Shown piece after piece: positions 54,782-63,978 of a stretch of DNA of 64,000 nt. A model generated the notes under the pieces. That model was given only the letters and a program-made list of their open reading frames with translations. It searched no databases and had not been told where the DNA came from. A program made the translations under genes and the position numbers. Position 1 is the first letter of the stretch, and the number at the start of each line of letters is the position of its first letter. The stretch is from Leptolyngbya sp. Heron Island J (GTDB lineage Bacteria > Cyanobacteriota > Cyanobacteriia > Phormidesmidales > Phormidesmidaceae): the NCBI RefSeq assembly GCF_000482245.1, contig NZ_AWNH01000014.1, forward strand, positions 193,626 to 257,625, read 5' to 3'.

Positions 54782-57700
54782 TCACTCCCCTTCAGAGCGA
54801 TTAACATTGCCTGCCAGCACAGGTTCAGATCTCAAGTCGGCATATTCAACATTGAGATCAGGCTTAAGTTGTCGAGATTTTCGGTAAGTCATATCACTTA
54901 ACAGACGCATGATGGCTGGAACTACCGTTGGCGTCAGAAACGTTGAAAGAGCCAGACCGCCAGTTAACGCGATTCCTAGCCCCTGGTAAAGCTCTGCCCC
55001 TTTACCAGGAAAAACAGCCAGCGGTAACATGCCTAGCACACTAGTGCCAGCCGACATAAAGATAGGACGCAACCGGTCGCGTACTGCATGGTAGAGCGCC
55101 TCATCTAGCCCACAGCATTCCATGTCTTGGAGTTGCAGAGCGCGATCTACCAAAAGAATCGCATTGTTGACAACCACCCCTGTGAGAATGACAAACCCTA
55201 ACCCGGTAATCATGTCAAGGGGCACAACAATACCCGGAATCAGATTAGCGACAACCAAACTCAAGACAGCCCCCGTCATCCCCATGGGAACCGTCACCAT
55301 AATCACCATGGGGTAAATCAACGACCGATACAGCGCCACCAATAACAAATAGGTGATCACCAGCGACAGGAGAAATGCCTTTCCTAGCTGCAACAAAGTT
55401 TCCGTCAACACATCGGCAGATCCGGCTAGCTCAGTTCGATAGCCTGCGGGCAAAGACGCTCGCAACGGTTCTAGGATGCCCTGCTCAGTTTGCTCCAACA
55501 GAGCACCTAGGGGAGCTTCTCGTGCCACACTAACTGTCAGTGTTACAGAACGCTCCAAATCTACGTGGTTAATGATGTCAGGCCCTGTAGTTTCGACCAC
55601 ATCGGCCACATCATCCAGCTGTAGTTGAAAGCCGCCGTCACTGAAAATCGCTAGCTGCCGCAGTTGCTCTGGCGATTCCACGAATGTATCCTGTAGCTCC
55701 ACTGTCACATCGAGTTCGCGACGTCCATCCGAAAATTCAGAGGCGCGTACACCGCCAAGGGCTGCCTCAACCAGCGTTCCCAGCTCTAGTTCGGACAATC
55801 CTGCTTCAGCGAGCCGTTCTCGATTGGGAATCACCTGTAGTTCTGGTGCACCAGTGACAAAGTCCGAACGGACGTTTTGGATACCGGGGAGCGATCGCAA
55901 CTGATTACTAACATCTTGTTGAAGTTGATTGAGTTGCTCTAGATCTGCCCCAATAATCTGGACTTCAAACTCTTTACCCGGATCACGAAATATGGGCACC
56001 CGTCGTGGCACCAGAAACCGATAGCCGGGATAGTTGACACTGACCTCCCGCATCCGATTGACCATATCGTCTAGATTCCCACCCGTAGCCTCATCTCGCT
56101 CAAGGAAGGCTGCGATCGCTTGTAATCCTGGACGATGCACATAGAGGGTGCGAAACACCCCCGGTTGTTCACTGGCAAACTGAAGAGGTTCTTCAGATAG
56201 GGCAACAGCTTCTGGGATGCTTGTTCCAGGAAAAGGAGCGGCCAGCCAAAGCACCAAGTTACGGTTGCCTTCTGGTAAATAATCCGCTGCTGGTAACAAG
56301 CGTGTAGTCATCACAAGCAAGCCAATCGGAATGGCCAAGACCACGAGACGTCGACCCTGACGACCTGCGCCTAAGGACCAACCAACCGTTGCTAGCAGAC
56401 CTCGTTCCAGTCGACCTTGCAACCGACGGAACATGCCAGACGTCTTCGCTACCACTCGTTCAAACCAGTTACCCTGTCGATAAACTTGATCCAACAGCAT
56501 TTGCTGAGCTTCAACCTGATTGAGAAACAGACCCGACAGCATGGGAACCAACGTCAGGGCAGCAAAAAGTGAAAACAGAACAGACGCTGACAAAGCCATG
56601 CCGATGTCAAAGAAAAGCTGTCCGGCTTCTCCGGTGACCAACACAATGGGAGCAAATACCGCAATTGTTGTCAGCGTTGAGGCCAGCATAGCCCCACCAA
56701 CCTCTTGAGTGCCGTCAATCGCCGCCTGCACAGGTGACTTTTGCTGCTGCATATGAGTAAATACGCTCTCAAGCACCACAATGGCGTTATCCACCACCAT
56801 CCCCACAGCAAAGGCTAATCCGGCCAGACTGATCACGTTGAGCGAGCGCCCCAGGGCCGCAAACACCATAAATACTGCAATTAAGGTAGTGGGAATGGTA
56901 ATCGCAATTACCGCCACTGTGCGCAGCGACCCTAGAAAAAGGAGCAGCACCAACGATGCAAGAATGGCTCCGATGATCAAGTTACCTCGAACAAAAGAGA
57001 TAGAGTCGTTAATGTAGTCATTTTCGTCATAGGGAATATCAAATACGATGCCCTCACCTTCACGATCAAAGCGTTCTTCAAGTTCAACCAAAGCTGTACG
57101 AATACCTTGAGAAATTTCGGGAACATTTCCGCCCACCTGGCGAATGATACCCACAGCAACTGTAGGTTCTCCATCCCGAATCAATGCCCGGTCTCGAATC
57201 CTACGTCCGAATTGCGCTCGAGCCACATCTCCTAAATAGACCGTTCCAGAAGGATCTCGCCGCAGGACAAACGTTTCCAACTGCGCAACATCATTGGAAC
57301 GACTGACCGTACGCACACGATATTCCCGCCGCCCCACCACCAAGGGACCACTTCGAATATCTCGATTATTCTCTCGTAGTGTTTCCACCACATCTTCAAT
57401 GGTGAGATTACGATCGGCCAGGGCGCGCGGATCAACAACCACCTCAACCTCACGCTCTCGTCCGCCTGAAATCTGAAATTGGCCCACCCCTTCTACCTGG
57501 CGAAATCGGGGGACCACAACATCATCCACTAAATCGCGGTAGCGATAATCATCCGACGTGAAACCCTCCTTAGGCGTCAGGATGACCCACATCATCGGGC
57601 TGCTGCTACTGCTCACCACTTCAACATCCGATTCATCCGCCTCAGAGGGCAGTGAACCAACCTGCTGGAGCTTACTCAGCACATCTACAAACCGCCCATC

Positions 57701-58003
57701 GACATCCACATCCCATTCAAATTCAAGATTGATGATGCTCAAACCCAAGCGGTTAATGCTAGTGATTTCTTGAACCCCTTCGACTTCCTCCATGCGTTCT
57801 TCGATGGGGCGTGTGACCAGTTCTTCTACTTCAGTAGGACTCGCCCCTGGATAGGGTGTTGTAATGGTAATCTCGGGGCGATCTCCGCCCGGCTGCAGCT
57901 CTAACGGTAATCTGAATAATGCCAAGGTGCCAAAAAGAGCGATTAGGCAAAAGAGAACGGCGGTTCCGTGTCGCCAGCGGACGGAGGTTTTGATGAGGTT
58001 CAT
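54782..58003 (-). CDS. RND-family efflux transporter (inner membrane)
   Basis: 1073 residues from ATG 58003, close to AcrB/MdtB length. N-terminal helix, then two large periplasmic loops and twelve membrane helices. Family motifs include TPYPGASPTEVEELVTRPIE, AFAVGMVVDNAIVVLESVF (the proton-relay Asp), PIVLVTGEAGQLFFDIGMAL and GLGFVILTGVVVNNAILLVD. It exports drugs or hydrophobic compounds with proton drive. The adaptor gene lies upstream (58195-59544) and an atypical response regulator follows. No TolC gene is present here, so the outer-membrane channel is shared or elsewhere. Confidence 0.94.
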   Translation of the reverse strand: MNLIKTSVRWRHGTAVLFCLIALFGTLALFRLPLELQPGGDRPEITITTPYPGASPTEVEELVTRPIEERMEEVEGVQEITSINRLGLSIINLEFEWDVDVDGRFVDVLSKLQQVGSLPSEADESDVEVVSSSSSPMMWVILTPKEGFTSDDYRYRDLVDDVVVPRFRQVEGVGQFQISGGREREVEVVVDPRALADRNLTIEDVVETLRENNRDIRSGPLVVGRREYRVRTVSRSNDVAQLETFVLRRDPSGTVYLGDVARAQFGRRIRDRALIRDGEPTVAVGIIRQVGGNVPEISQGIRTALVELEERFDREGEGIVFDIPYDENDYINDSISFVRGNLIIGAILASLVLLLFLGSLRTVAVIAITIPTTLIAVFMVFAALGRSLNVISLAGLAFAVGMVVDNAIVVLESVFTHMQQQKSPVQAAIDGTQEVGGAMLASTLTTIAVFAPIVLVTGEAGQLFFDIGMALSASVLFSLFAALTLVPMLSGLFLNQVEAQQMLLDQVYRQGNWFERVVAKTSGMFRRLQGRLERGLLATVGWSLGAGRQGRRLVVLAIPIGLLVMTTRLLPAADYLPEGNRNLVLWLAAPFPGTSIPEAVALSEEPLQFASEQPGVFRTLYVHRPGLQAIAAFLERDEATGGNLDDMVNRMREVSVNYPGYRFLVPRRVPIFRDPGKEFEVQIIGADLEQLNQLQQDVSNQLRSLPGIQNVRSDFVTGAPELQVIPNRERLAEAGLSELELGTLVEAALGGVRASEFSDGRRELDVTVELQDTFVESPEQLRQLAIFSDGGFQLQLDDVADVVETTGPDIINHVDLERSVTLTVSVAREAPLGALLEQTEQGILEPLRASLPAGYRTELAGSADVLTETLLQLGKAFLLSLVITYLLLVALYRSLIYPMVIMVTVPMGMTGAVLSLVVANLIPGIVVPLDMITGLGFVILTGVVVNNAILLVDRALQLQDMECCGLDEALYHAVRDRLRPIFMSAGTSVLGMLPLAVFPGKGAELYQGLGIALTGGLALSTFLTPTVVPAIMRLLSDMTYRKSRQLKPDLNVEYADLRSEPVLAGNVNRSEGE

Positions 58004-58035
58004 GATTTTGGGGTTGGATATTAGGCGAGAATATT

Positions 58036-58129
58036 GGAGGTGGGTTTGTTATTGGTTATTGGGGATTGAAGCTTAGGCGGGGAGTTTCGGAGGTGGGTTT
58101 GTTATTGGTTATTGGTTATTGGTTATTGG
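58036..58129. repeat. Heptanucleotide (TTATTGG) repeats and a 53-base duplication
   Basis: GGAGGTGGGTTTGTTATTGG begins at 58036 and again at 58089, 53 bases apart. The heptamer TTATTGG is tandem twice (58049-58062) and four times (58102-58129). It lies in the gap between the RND transporter and its adaptor gene. Heptanucleotide tandem repeats (STRR) are known in cyanobacterial genomes. Confidence 0.85.
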
Positions 58130-58194
58130 GGGTTGGATTGGGGCATTTTGGGGTTGGAGAAGGTTTTGTTAAAATAACGAATAACAAATAACAC

Positions 58195-59544
58195 CTACCC
58201 ACCCTCTTCACCCACCGGTCGATCATCCGTAACATTTACCACTGCCCCATCCTGCAACCCCTCAGAACCCCGCATAACGATAGATTGACCGTCTTCAAGC
58301 TGATCAGAAGTAATAGCCACAGATGTCCCCATATCAGCCACAATTTCAACTTCGATGGCCTGTGCTTGGTCGTCGGTAATTGCAAAGACAATCCATTCTT
58401 CAGCCCTTTGAACCAGCGCATCACGGGAAAGGATAAAGCCGGAGGCGTTACTTGCTAGCTCTAGGGTGCCTTGGATGGCCATGCCGGGGAGTAAACCGGG
58501 GGGTGGGTCAGCTAGCTGGAGGCGGACTCGCTGGCGTCGTGAGGCTTCATCGGCGATGGGTATGATGCCTGCGATCGCAGCCTGCCCCTGCCACTCGGGT
58601 AGAGCACGGCTGGTGAGTTCAACAGTTAGCCCTGGCGTAATTTGACCCGCAAGATCTTCAGGAATTTCTAGAAAAATATCCAGGTCAGAACGGTTAATCA
58701 TCGACAGAATTGGATCGCCGACCTCCAGGTAGTCGCCTATATTTGCCATGCGCTCCTCAACAGTTCCAGCCGTGGTTGCCTGAATTTGTGTGCGACTAAG
58801 TTCAAGCTGCGTTTGATCAACTGCGGCCTGACTGGCAGTAACAGTGGCACGCTGGGCGGCAATTTCTTCTGTAGTGGGGCCTGCAGTGGCTTCGGCAAGG
58901 ACAGCAGCAGCTTCTAAACGCGACGACTGGGCATCGGCAACAGCAGTTCTGGCTTCGATTAGCGATCGCTGAGGTAGACCGCCCACAGTTACTAATTCTT
59001 GCGTTCGCTGCAGATTGTCTAAGGCTTCTGCTTCTCTGGCCTGAGCTGACTGCAATAGGGCTCGACGTTGTTCAATAATCTCGGGACGAGTGCCGACTTC
59101 TAACTCGGCTAGGTTGCTACGCTCAGAGGCGAGATTCGCCTGGGCTTGGGAAAGGGCTAGGCGTTGGTCAGAGTCATCGAGAACTGCCATTGTTGCACCT
59201 ACGCTGATAGTGTCTCCAGGCTCAACCAAAATTTGTTGTACAACACCTGTGGTTTGCGATCGCACCGTCGCACTGGTTCTGGCCTCGACCTGACCAATCA
59301 GTTCAATCGACTGGATACCTTCTCCCGTAGTTAGTCTCGAAATTTCAACTGGTCGCGGCGGTGGCCCTTGGGCAAGAGTCTCTGGGGCAGTCGCTTCACT
59401 ACTCCCCCGGTTAATTAACCAAACAGATCCACCCCCAATCAGGGTTCCTATTACCAACCAAAGGAGCCAATACTGCCAATAGCGACTCCTTGCATACCTT
59501 GCAGAACGGTCAACAGTCGCTGACTCAAAGTCCGAGGACATCAT
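58195..59544 (-). CDS. RND efflux periplasmic adaptor (membrane fusion protein)
   Basis: 449 residues from ATG 59544. An N-terminal transmembrane anchor (YWQYWLLWLVIGTLIGGGSV, then WLI) follows a basic start. The biotinyl-lipoyl-like hairpin is split in two (RSQTTGVVQQILVEPGDTIS, then IQATTAGTVEERMANIGDYL), with a long coiled-coil hairpin between (about 130-250, QAQANLASERSNLAELEVG). Beta-barrel and membrane-proximal domains follow. It links the RND pump to an outer-membrane channel. It is the first gene of the operon and is separated from the pump gene by 191 bases with tandem repeats. Confidence 0.93.
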   Translation of the reverse strand: MMSSDFESATVDRSARYARSRYWQYWLLWLVIGTLIGGGSVWLINRGSSEATAPETLAQGPPPRPVEISRLTTGEGIQSIELIGQVEARTSATVRSQTTGVVQQILVEPGDTISVGATMAVLDDSDQRLALSQAQANLASERSNLAELEVGTRPEIIEQRRALLQSAQAREAEALDNLQRTQELVTVGGLPQRSLIEARTAVADAQSSRLEAAAVLAEATAGPTTEEIAAQRATVTASQAAVDQTQLELSRTQIQATTAGTVEERMANIGDYLEVGDPILSMINRSDLDIFLEIPEDLAGQITPGLTVELTSRALPEWQGQAAIAGIIPIADEASRRQRVRLQLADPPPGLLPGMAIQGTLELASNASGFILSRDALVQRAEEWIVFAITDDQAQAIEVEIVADMGTSVAITSDQLEDGQSIVMRGSEGLQDGAVVNVTDDRPVGEEGG

Positions 59545-59919
59545 CGAACACCTCTATCAAAAACTGCGCGATAGATATAAGCTCCAGACTTCTAAAGCTT
59601 GCTATACAGTGTCATAGAGAAATCTCACAGAAAGATGATAGTCAAGGTTAGGAGAACCCTTCACAAGGTTTCTCTTCCATTATTTATTACCGATTTACTG
59701 CCGATCCAACTCTCTCATAGAGCTACAAACCTACTACAGCATTACCAGCTGTCAATCCATGAGAGATAGAACTGAAGGCGCATTCTAGGGAATTACGGTC
59801 CATAGCAATCCATCATCTATGCAATTGGATTAACCATCCGCCATACCGAAATTGATAGGTTGCTCAAAATATCTGCAGTAAACTTGCAGAAAATCATTTG
59901 AATGAATTTTTCAAATTAA
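59545..59919. other. Intergenic region upstream of the RND operon
   Basis: No gene seen between the adaptor gene and tRNA-Gln. The promoter of the efflux operon must lie here on the - strand. A short inverted repeat, ATTTGAA at 59896-59902 and TTCAAAT at 59910-59916, just after the tRNA 3' end on the - strand and followed by GATTTTCT, is a possible weak tRNA terminator. Confidence 0.4.
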
Positions 59920-59991
59920 CTGGGGTGGTAGGATTCGAACCTACGAATGACGGGACCAAAACCCGCTGCCTTACCGCTTGGCCACACCCCA
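59920..59991 (-). tRNA. trnQ: tRNA-Gln (TTG)
   Basis: 72 bases. The acceptor stem pairs TGGGGTG (5', - strand) with CACCCCA, the discriminator is G as usual for tRNA-Gln, and the D arm reads GCCAAGCGGTAAGGC. The anticodon loop TTTTGGT carries TTG, and the T arm has GGTTCGAATCC. The CCA end is not encoded. Confidence 0.95.
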
Positions 59992-60149
59992 ACGATGTGA
60001 GCTGATGCACAGTTCTATACAACCGCGATTACCAGCCTATGTATAGTAGCAGCTTTTAGTGTGGCAATGTCAATAACTGTATCGACTTTTTTTGGGCTGT
60101 AGTTAAACCATTGTCGTAACCACAGCCCGCTAGTGTCTGGGGAGAGGGT

Positions 60150-61379
60150 CTAAGGTGTGGCTAAAGACCGTCCGCGCCAGGTCCAACCCCAGCCAGTCTC
60201 GGTTTTAATGATGGAAGTAATTGCGATCGCAACCACAATCCCGCCACTCAACCACCCTAGCCACCAATAGCGAAACGGCTGATTAAAGACCCGCTGTGCT
60301 GCCCAGCGCATATACACCTGTAGTCCAATACTTAAACCGCCTAACCCGCTAACTAACCACCAGCCTGCACCGTCGCCGACCACTGCCCGCGATAGCCCAA
60401 CGACGAATCCCAGCCAGGGCATCACAAAAATTAGACTGAGAGCAAAGGCAGAATAGAGGGTGCCACCCAGGTTGCGACCTCCTCCTTCATAGTAATTTTT
60501 AGTCCAACCTTCCCAAAGGGATACAAACGAGCGATACATGCGGACTTTAATCAGGTCGGTACTGAGCAAATAACGTAGTTTTAGACCACTGCCCTTAATC
60601 CGCTTAGCCAGCTCTACATCTTCTACGGTTTCAGTGGCAACTGCTTGGTGACCGCCAATTTGGTCATAGGCACTGCGGCGGAATAACATAAACGGCCCGG
60701 CAGCAAAGGCTGTTCCCATGTCCTTTGGATCATTCACCGCTTCAAAGTTAAAGCCAACGGCAATACAGCTCATCATCACTGGCTGCACCAGCCATTCAGC
60801 TAGGCAACCACAGATAATACCAGGGCCACAACTCAACAAATCAGCATCGTGTTTTTGGCAATCGACTAGCGCGGTGGCAATAGCATCAGGCTCAAGGCGC
60901 ACATCTGCATCGATAAAAAGCACATAGTCACCAGTTGCTTTTTCCACAGCATTAGCACAGGCCCAGTTTTTGCCACGCCAGGAAATATCAGTCGGGCGAG
61001 GCGGCACCGTGAATACGTGCACTCGTTTGTCAGTCCGTGCAACTGTCGTCGCGAGTACCGCCGTATCATCGGTCGATTCATCGTCAGCCACAATGATCTG
61101 TAGATTGTCAGGGTTGGGTAAATGGCTGGCTAAAGCAGCATCCAGGCACTCGGTAATATTTACGCTTTCGTTATAGGCCGGAATAATGAGGGAAACGGTT
61201 GGCAGTGTTTCGGGAGCCGTCTGTAAATAGGGTAATCGAGGGGCTGTGGCTAACGATGCCTGTAGGCGACGATGGAAAATTGAGATCGCAACCATTGCCA
61301 CCGCCAATGCTAAACTCCACAGTCCTATCCATATCCATTGCCCACTCATCATTGGCTCATCACCCCAAAAGCTCGCCAT
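60150..61379 (-). CDS. Membrane-anchored family 2 glycosyltransferase
   Basis: 409 residues from ATG 61379. One N-terminal transmembrane helix (about 14-34), a GT2 domain at about 60-290 (SLIIPAYNESVNITECLDAA, VADDESTDDT, the D-x-D motif in LFIDADVRLEPDAI, and FRRSAYDQIGGHQAVATETV with EDVELAKRIK), and three or four C-terminal helices. It transfers a sugar at the cytoplasmic membrane. Proteins of this type include the carotenoid glycosyltransferase CruG, but I cannot distinguish this from lipid or polysaccharide roles. Divergent from recF. Confidence 0.85.
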   Translation of the reverse strand: MASFWGDEPMMSGQWIWIGLWSLALAVAMVAISIFHRRLQASLATAPRLPYLQTAPETLPTVSLIIPAYNESVNITECLDAALASHLPNPDNLQIIVADDESTDDTAVLATTVARTDKRVHVFTVPPRPTDISWRGKNWACANAVEKATGDYVLFIDADVRLEPDAIATALVDCQKHDADLLSCGPGIICGCLAEWLVQPVMMSCIAVGFNFEAVNDPKDMGTAFAAGPFMLFRRSAYDQIGGHQAVATETVEDVELAKRIKGSGLKLRYLLSTDLIKVRMYRSFVSLWEGWTKNYYEGGGRNLGGTLYSAFALSLIFVMPWLGFVVGLSRAVVGDGAGWWLVSGLGGLSIGLQVYMRWAAQRVFNQPFRYWWLGWLSGGIVVAIAITSIIKTETGWGWTWRGRSLATP

Positions 61380-61442
61380 CTAAATGTAACGTACCGTAAA
61401 GCAATGTCTGACCTTAGACTGGGATAATGCTCTGGCCCTTCT

Positions 61443-62570
61443 ATGTTTCTCCAATCCCTACATTTACGGCAGTTTCGCAACTACAGTGACCAAGCTGTTA
61501 AGTTTTTGGCACCCAAAACAATTTTGCTGGGAGAAAATGCCCAGGGTAAATCCAATTTACTAGAAGCAGTAGAGCTACTGGCGACGCTGAAGTCACATCG
61601 CACCAGTCGAGATCGCGACCTGATCCAAAACGGCACCACCACAGCTCAAATCCAGGTCAGCCTCAAGCGAGAATTAGGCCTATCATCCCTACAGCTCACC
61701 TTACGCAAGGGCAGTCGTCGAACCGCCATAATTAACGGCGAAACCCTACGGCGACAGCAGGATTTTCTGGGCAATCTCAACGCTGTGCAATTTTCTTGCC
61801 TGGACCTAGACCTGGTGCGAGGAGGCCCTGGTACCCGACGTACCTGGACCGACACATTACTGATGCAGTTGGAGCCGGTCTATGTTCACATCCTGCAACA
61901 GTACAATCAAGTGCTCAAACAGCGTAATGCCTTTATTAAACAACAGACAGCCGAGCCAGAGCATACGCCTCCGCTCGATCCAACTCAGCTTGCCCTGTGG
62001 GACGCGCAACTGGCTACCCTAGGAACCCGCGTCATTCGACGCCGGGCACGGATGCTACAAAGACTCATTCCCATTGCCCAAACCTGGCATCAGGCCATTA
62101 GCAACAGCACTGAACAACTAGAAATTCACTACAGTCCTAATGTAGATATAGACACCGACGATGTTAGCCAGATCCAACAAGCATTTCTAGAGAAGCTGCA
62201 GTCTCGTAGCATGGCTGAATATTATCAACGCACTACATTAGTCGGCCCCCATCGAGATGATATTAGCTTTTTGATCAACAACACCCCCGCTCGACAATAT
62301 GGCTCTCAAGGACAACAACGCACCCTTGTGCTGGCGCTCAAACTCTCTGAGCTGCAGTTAATTGAAGATGTGATAGGCGAACCGCCATTGTTGCTACTGG
62401 ATGATGTTCTAGCCGAGTTAGATTTGAATCGGCAAAATCATCTGCTCGACACAATTCAAGAACGTTTTCAAACCTTGATCACAACAACGCACTTGGGTTC
62501 TTTTGATGCCAAGTGGCTGACATCTTCACAAATTTTGCAAGTTAAGAATGGTTGTTTGTTGGCATCATGA
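61443..62570 (+). CDS. recF: DNA replication and repair protein RecF
   Basis: 375 residues from ATG 61443. The SMC-like ATPase features are complete: LRQFRNYSDQ at the start, Walker A LLGENAQGKSNLLEAVELLA, the signature segment YGSQGQQRTLVLALKLSE and Walker B PPLLLLDDVLAELDLNRQ. RecF loads RecA at gaps with RecO and RecR. It has no recognisable operon partner here and ends 162 bases before the insertion sequence. Confidence 0.97.
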   Translation: MFLQSLHLRQFRNYSDQAVKFLAPKTILLGENAQGKSNLLEAVELLATLKSHRTSRDRDLIQNGTTTAQIQVSLKRELGLSSLQLTLRKGSRRTAIINGETLRRQQDFLGNLNAVQFSCLDLDLVRGGPGTRRTWTDTLLMQLEPVYVHILQQYNQVLKQRNAFIKQQTAEPEHTPPLDPTQLALWDAQLATLGTRVIRRRARMLQRLIPIAQTWHQAISNSTEQLEIHYSPNVDIDTDDVSQIQQAFLEKLQSRSMAEYYQRTTLVGPHRDDISFLINNTPARQYGSQGQQRTLVLALKLSELQLIEDVIGEPPLLLLDDVLAELDLNRQNHLLDTIQERFQTLITTTHLGSFDAKWLTSSQILQVKNGCLLAS

Positions 62571-62731
62571 ATACTGCTAAAATCAGATACATCATATGTT
62601 TGCAAGTACGGAGTTTTGAATATCAAAACATCTTAATCAAAATTCTTTTGATAACTCCTTAATACAGGATTTTAGATTTATATTTTTCCGATTAATAACA
62701 AGAGATTTCCCTGGAAATCTTTGCATGATCT

Positions 62732-62753
62732 CTGAAAGGGAGACACAACGGCT
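62732..62753 (+). repeat. Left terminal inverted repeat of the IS4-family element
   Basis: 22 bases that match the right end at 17 positions. The transposase stop is at 62752-62754, so the repeat touches the end of the coding frame, as in compact insertion sequences. Confidence 0.65.
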
Positions 62754-63714
62754 AAAGCGTATCTAGGACAGCTTCTATAGCTCTTAACCCTCGTAAATGA
62801 TACTCAATTTTGTTTCGGTCGAGTCTCATCAAAGCCTGAACTTGTTTGTGGCAACGGTGCCAAAAAGGAACCCAGCGATAAGCGGTTAATCCGACATGAA
62901 AAGCACTGTGTCGCTTTTGGTTAAGGCCTTGAGTTTCGGGTCTAGCAATATACTTTTGCAACGCCTTCTGTTTAAGCCGCTGTCCCTGAGTGGTCGCACA
63001 AGTATAGGCAATGGCGATTAAGAGCACCATGGTCATAAATCGCCTGCCCTCAACTCGCGTTTTTTCGAGGCAGTAGCCCCCTAATTTTAGGTCACGAAAC
63101 AGTTCCTCTATGGAGAACCTCTTCTGATATCCTGAGATCGCCGCATCCAGGCTATCGAAGTTGGTGAGAATATACCAAGGTTCGTCAGGTGCAAAGCCCT
63201 GGTAACGTCGCTTCCATTTTCCCGCGACCTGAACCGGTCCAAACCCTTTGCTTTCGGTGACCGTAATTTGATTGAAAAAACAGCTCATTCCTGGTGTGAG
63301 TTCAAGCTCAGAGAGGGCTATCCAGTCATCATTATTGGACTGAATGTGGGTTGATTTCTTCTGCCGCAGACAAAAGTAACACTGCTGCTCACCCAGCCAA
63401 CAGGCCAAGTCTACCGAGCAAAACTCTCGGTCACCGAGTACCACTACCTTGTAGTCTGAGAGTCTCGATAAGGCTACTCGCAGTACTTTACGCTGAGTCC
63501 TGAGGTTGCTATTACCCAGATTCTTTAGCCGTTGCCAATAGAGCGGAATGGCTCGGTTTCGCCAGATCAAACTCACCATCAACAAATTGATCTGCCCCCA
63601 ACTTGTGCGGTCGATAGCCACGTACACGGTGCTACCTCTAGTCACCTGCTGATGCCTTAGGAAAACGGTGAATAGGCCCAGCCAGAGACGATTTACATCC
63701 ATGGCACCCAGCAT
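62752..63714 (-). CDS. IS4-family transposase, catalytic part (second frame)
   Basis: 320 residues counted from the first ATG in this frame (63714), but the natural continuation of the first frame joins at the A6G site (63729-63735), 15-21 bases upstream of that ATG. It carries all three catalytic residues: Asp in VAIDRTSWGQ, Asp in VVVLGDREFC and Glu in the signature YQKRFSIEELFRDLK, which is an exact Y-(2)-R-(3)-E-(6)-K. The C-terminus ends in ALDTL-like VLDTL. Without a frameshift it could only be made from an internal start and would lack the N-terminal domain. Confidence 0.85.
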   Translation of the reverse strand: MLGAMDVNRLWLGLFTVFLRHQQVTRGSTVYVAIDRTSWGQINLLMVSLIWRNRAIPLYWQRLKNLGNSNLRTQRKVLRVALSRLSDYKVVVLGDREFCSVDLACWLGEQQCYFCLRQKKSTHIQSNNDDWIALSELELTPGMSCFFNQITVTESKGFGPVQVAGKWKRRYQGFAPDEPWYILTNFDSLDAAISGYQKRFSIEELFRDLKLGGYCLEKTRVEGRRFMTMVLLIAIAYTCATTQGQRLKQKALQKYIARPETQGLNQKRHSAFHVGLTAYRWVPFWHRCHKQVQALMRLDRNKIEYHLRGLRAIEAVLDTL

Positions 63715-63896
63715 AAGGAACCGTTGTACTTTTTTCGCCGACTTTCAAATAGAATCGGCAGCGGCAGGGCCTCAGCTATGGTCTCTAGTCGCACATCACG
63801 GATCGTGTGCACGACCGTGACTAACAATGACAGTAACAACGACTGACGGGCACTGAGCTTCTTCTCTAGATAGCTTTGGTAGATTGACGGTATCAT
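63693..63896 (-). CDS. IS4-family transposase, N-terminal part (first frame)
   Basis: 67 residues from ATG 63896 (IPSIYQSYLEKKLSARQSLL) with the N-terminal helical region of the transposase. The last residues in this frame after SRRKK are non-conserved. A slippery heptamer A-AAA-AAG lies at 63729-63735 (read on the - strand), and a -1 shift there gives SRRKKVQRFLMLGAMDVNR and joins the catalytic frame. It is either programmed frameshifting or an inactivating one-base change. Confidence 0.75.
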   Translation of the reverse strand: MIPSIYQSYLEKKLSARQSLLLSLLVTVVHTIRDVRLETIAEALPLPILFESRRKKYNGSLCWVPWM

Positions 63897-63978
63897 AGGT
63901 CGTGATAGGTCGTGTTCGTAAAACTAGCCTATCTTTTTTTATCTACCCATTCTTAACCACTGAAGTTATAGGCCTTTC

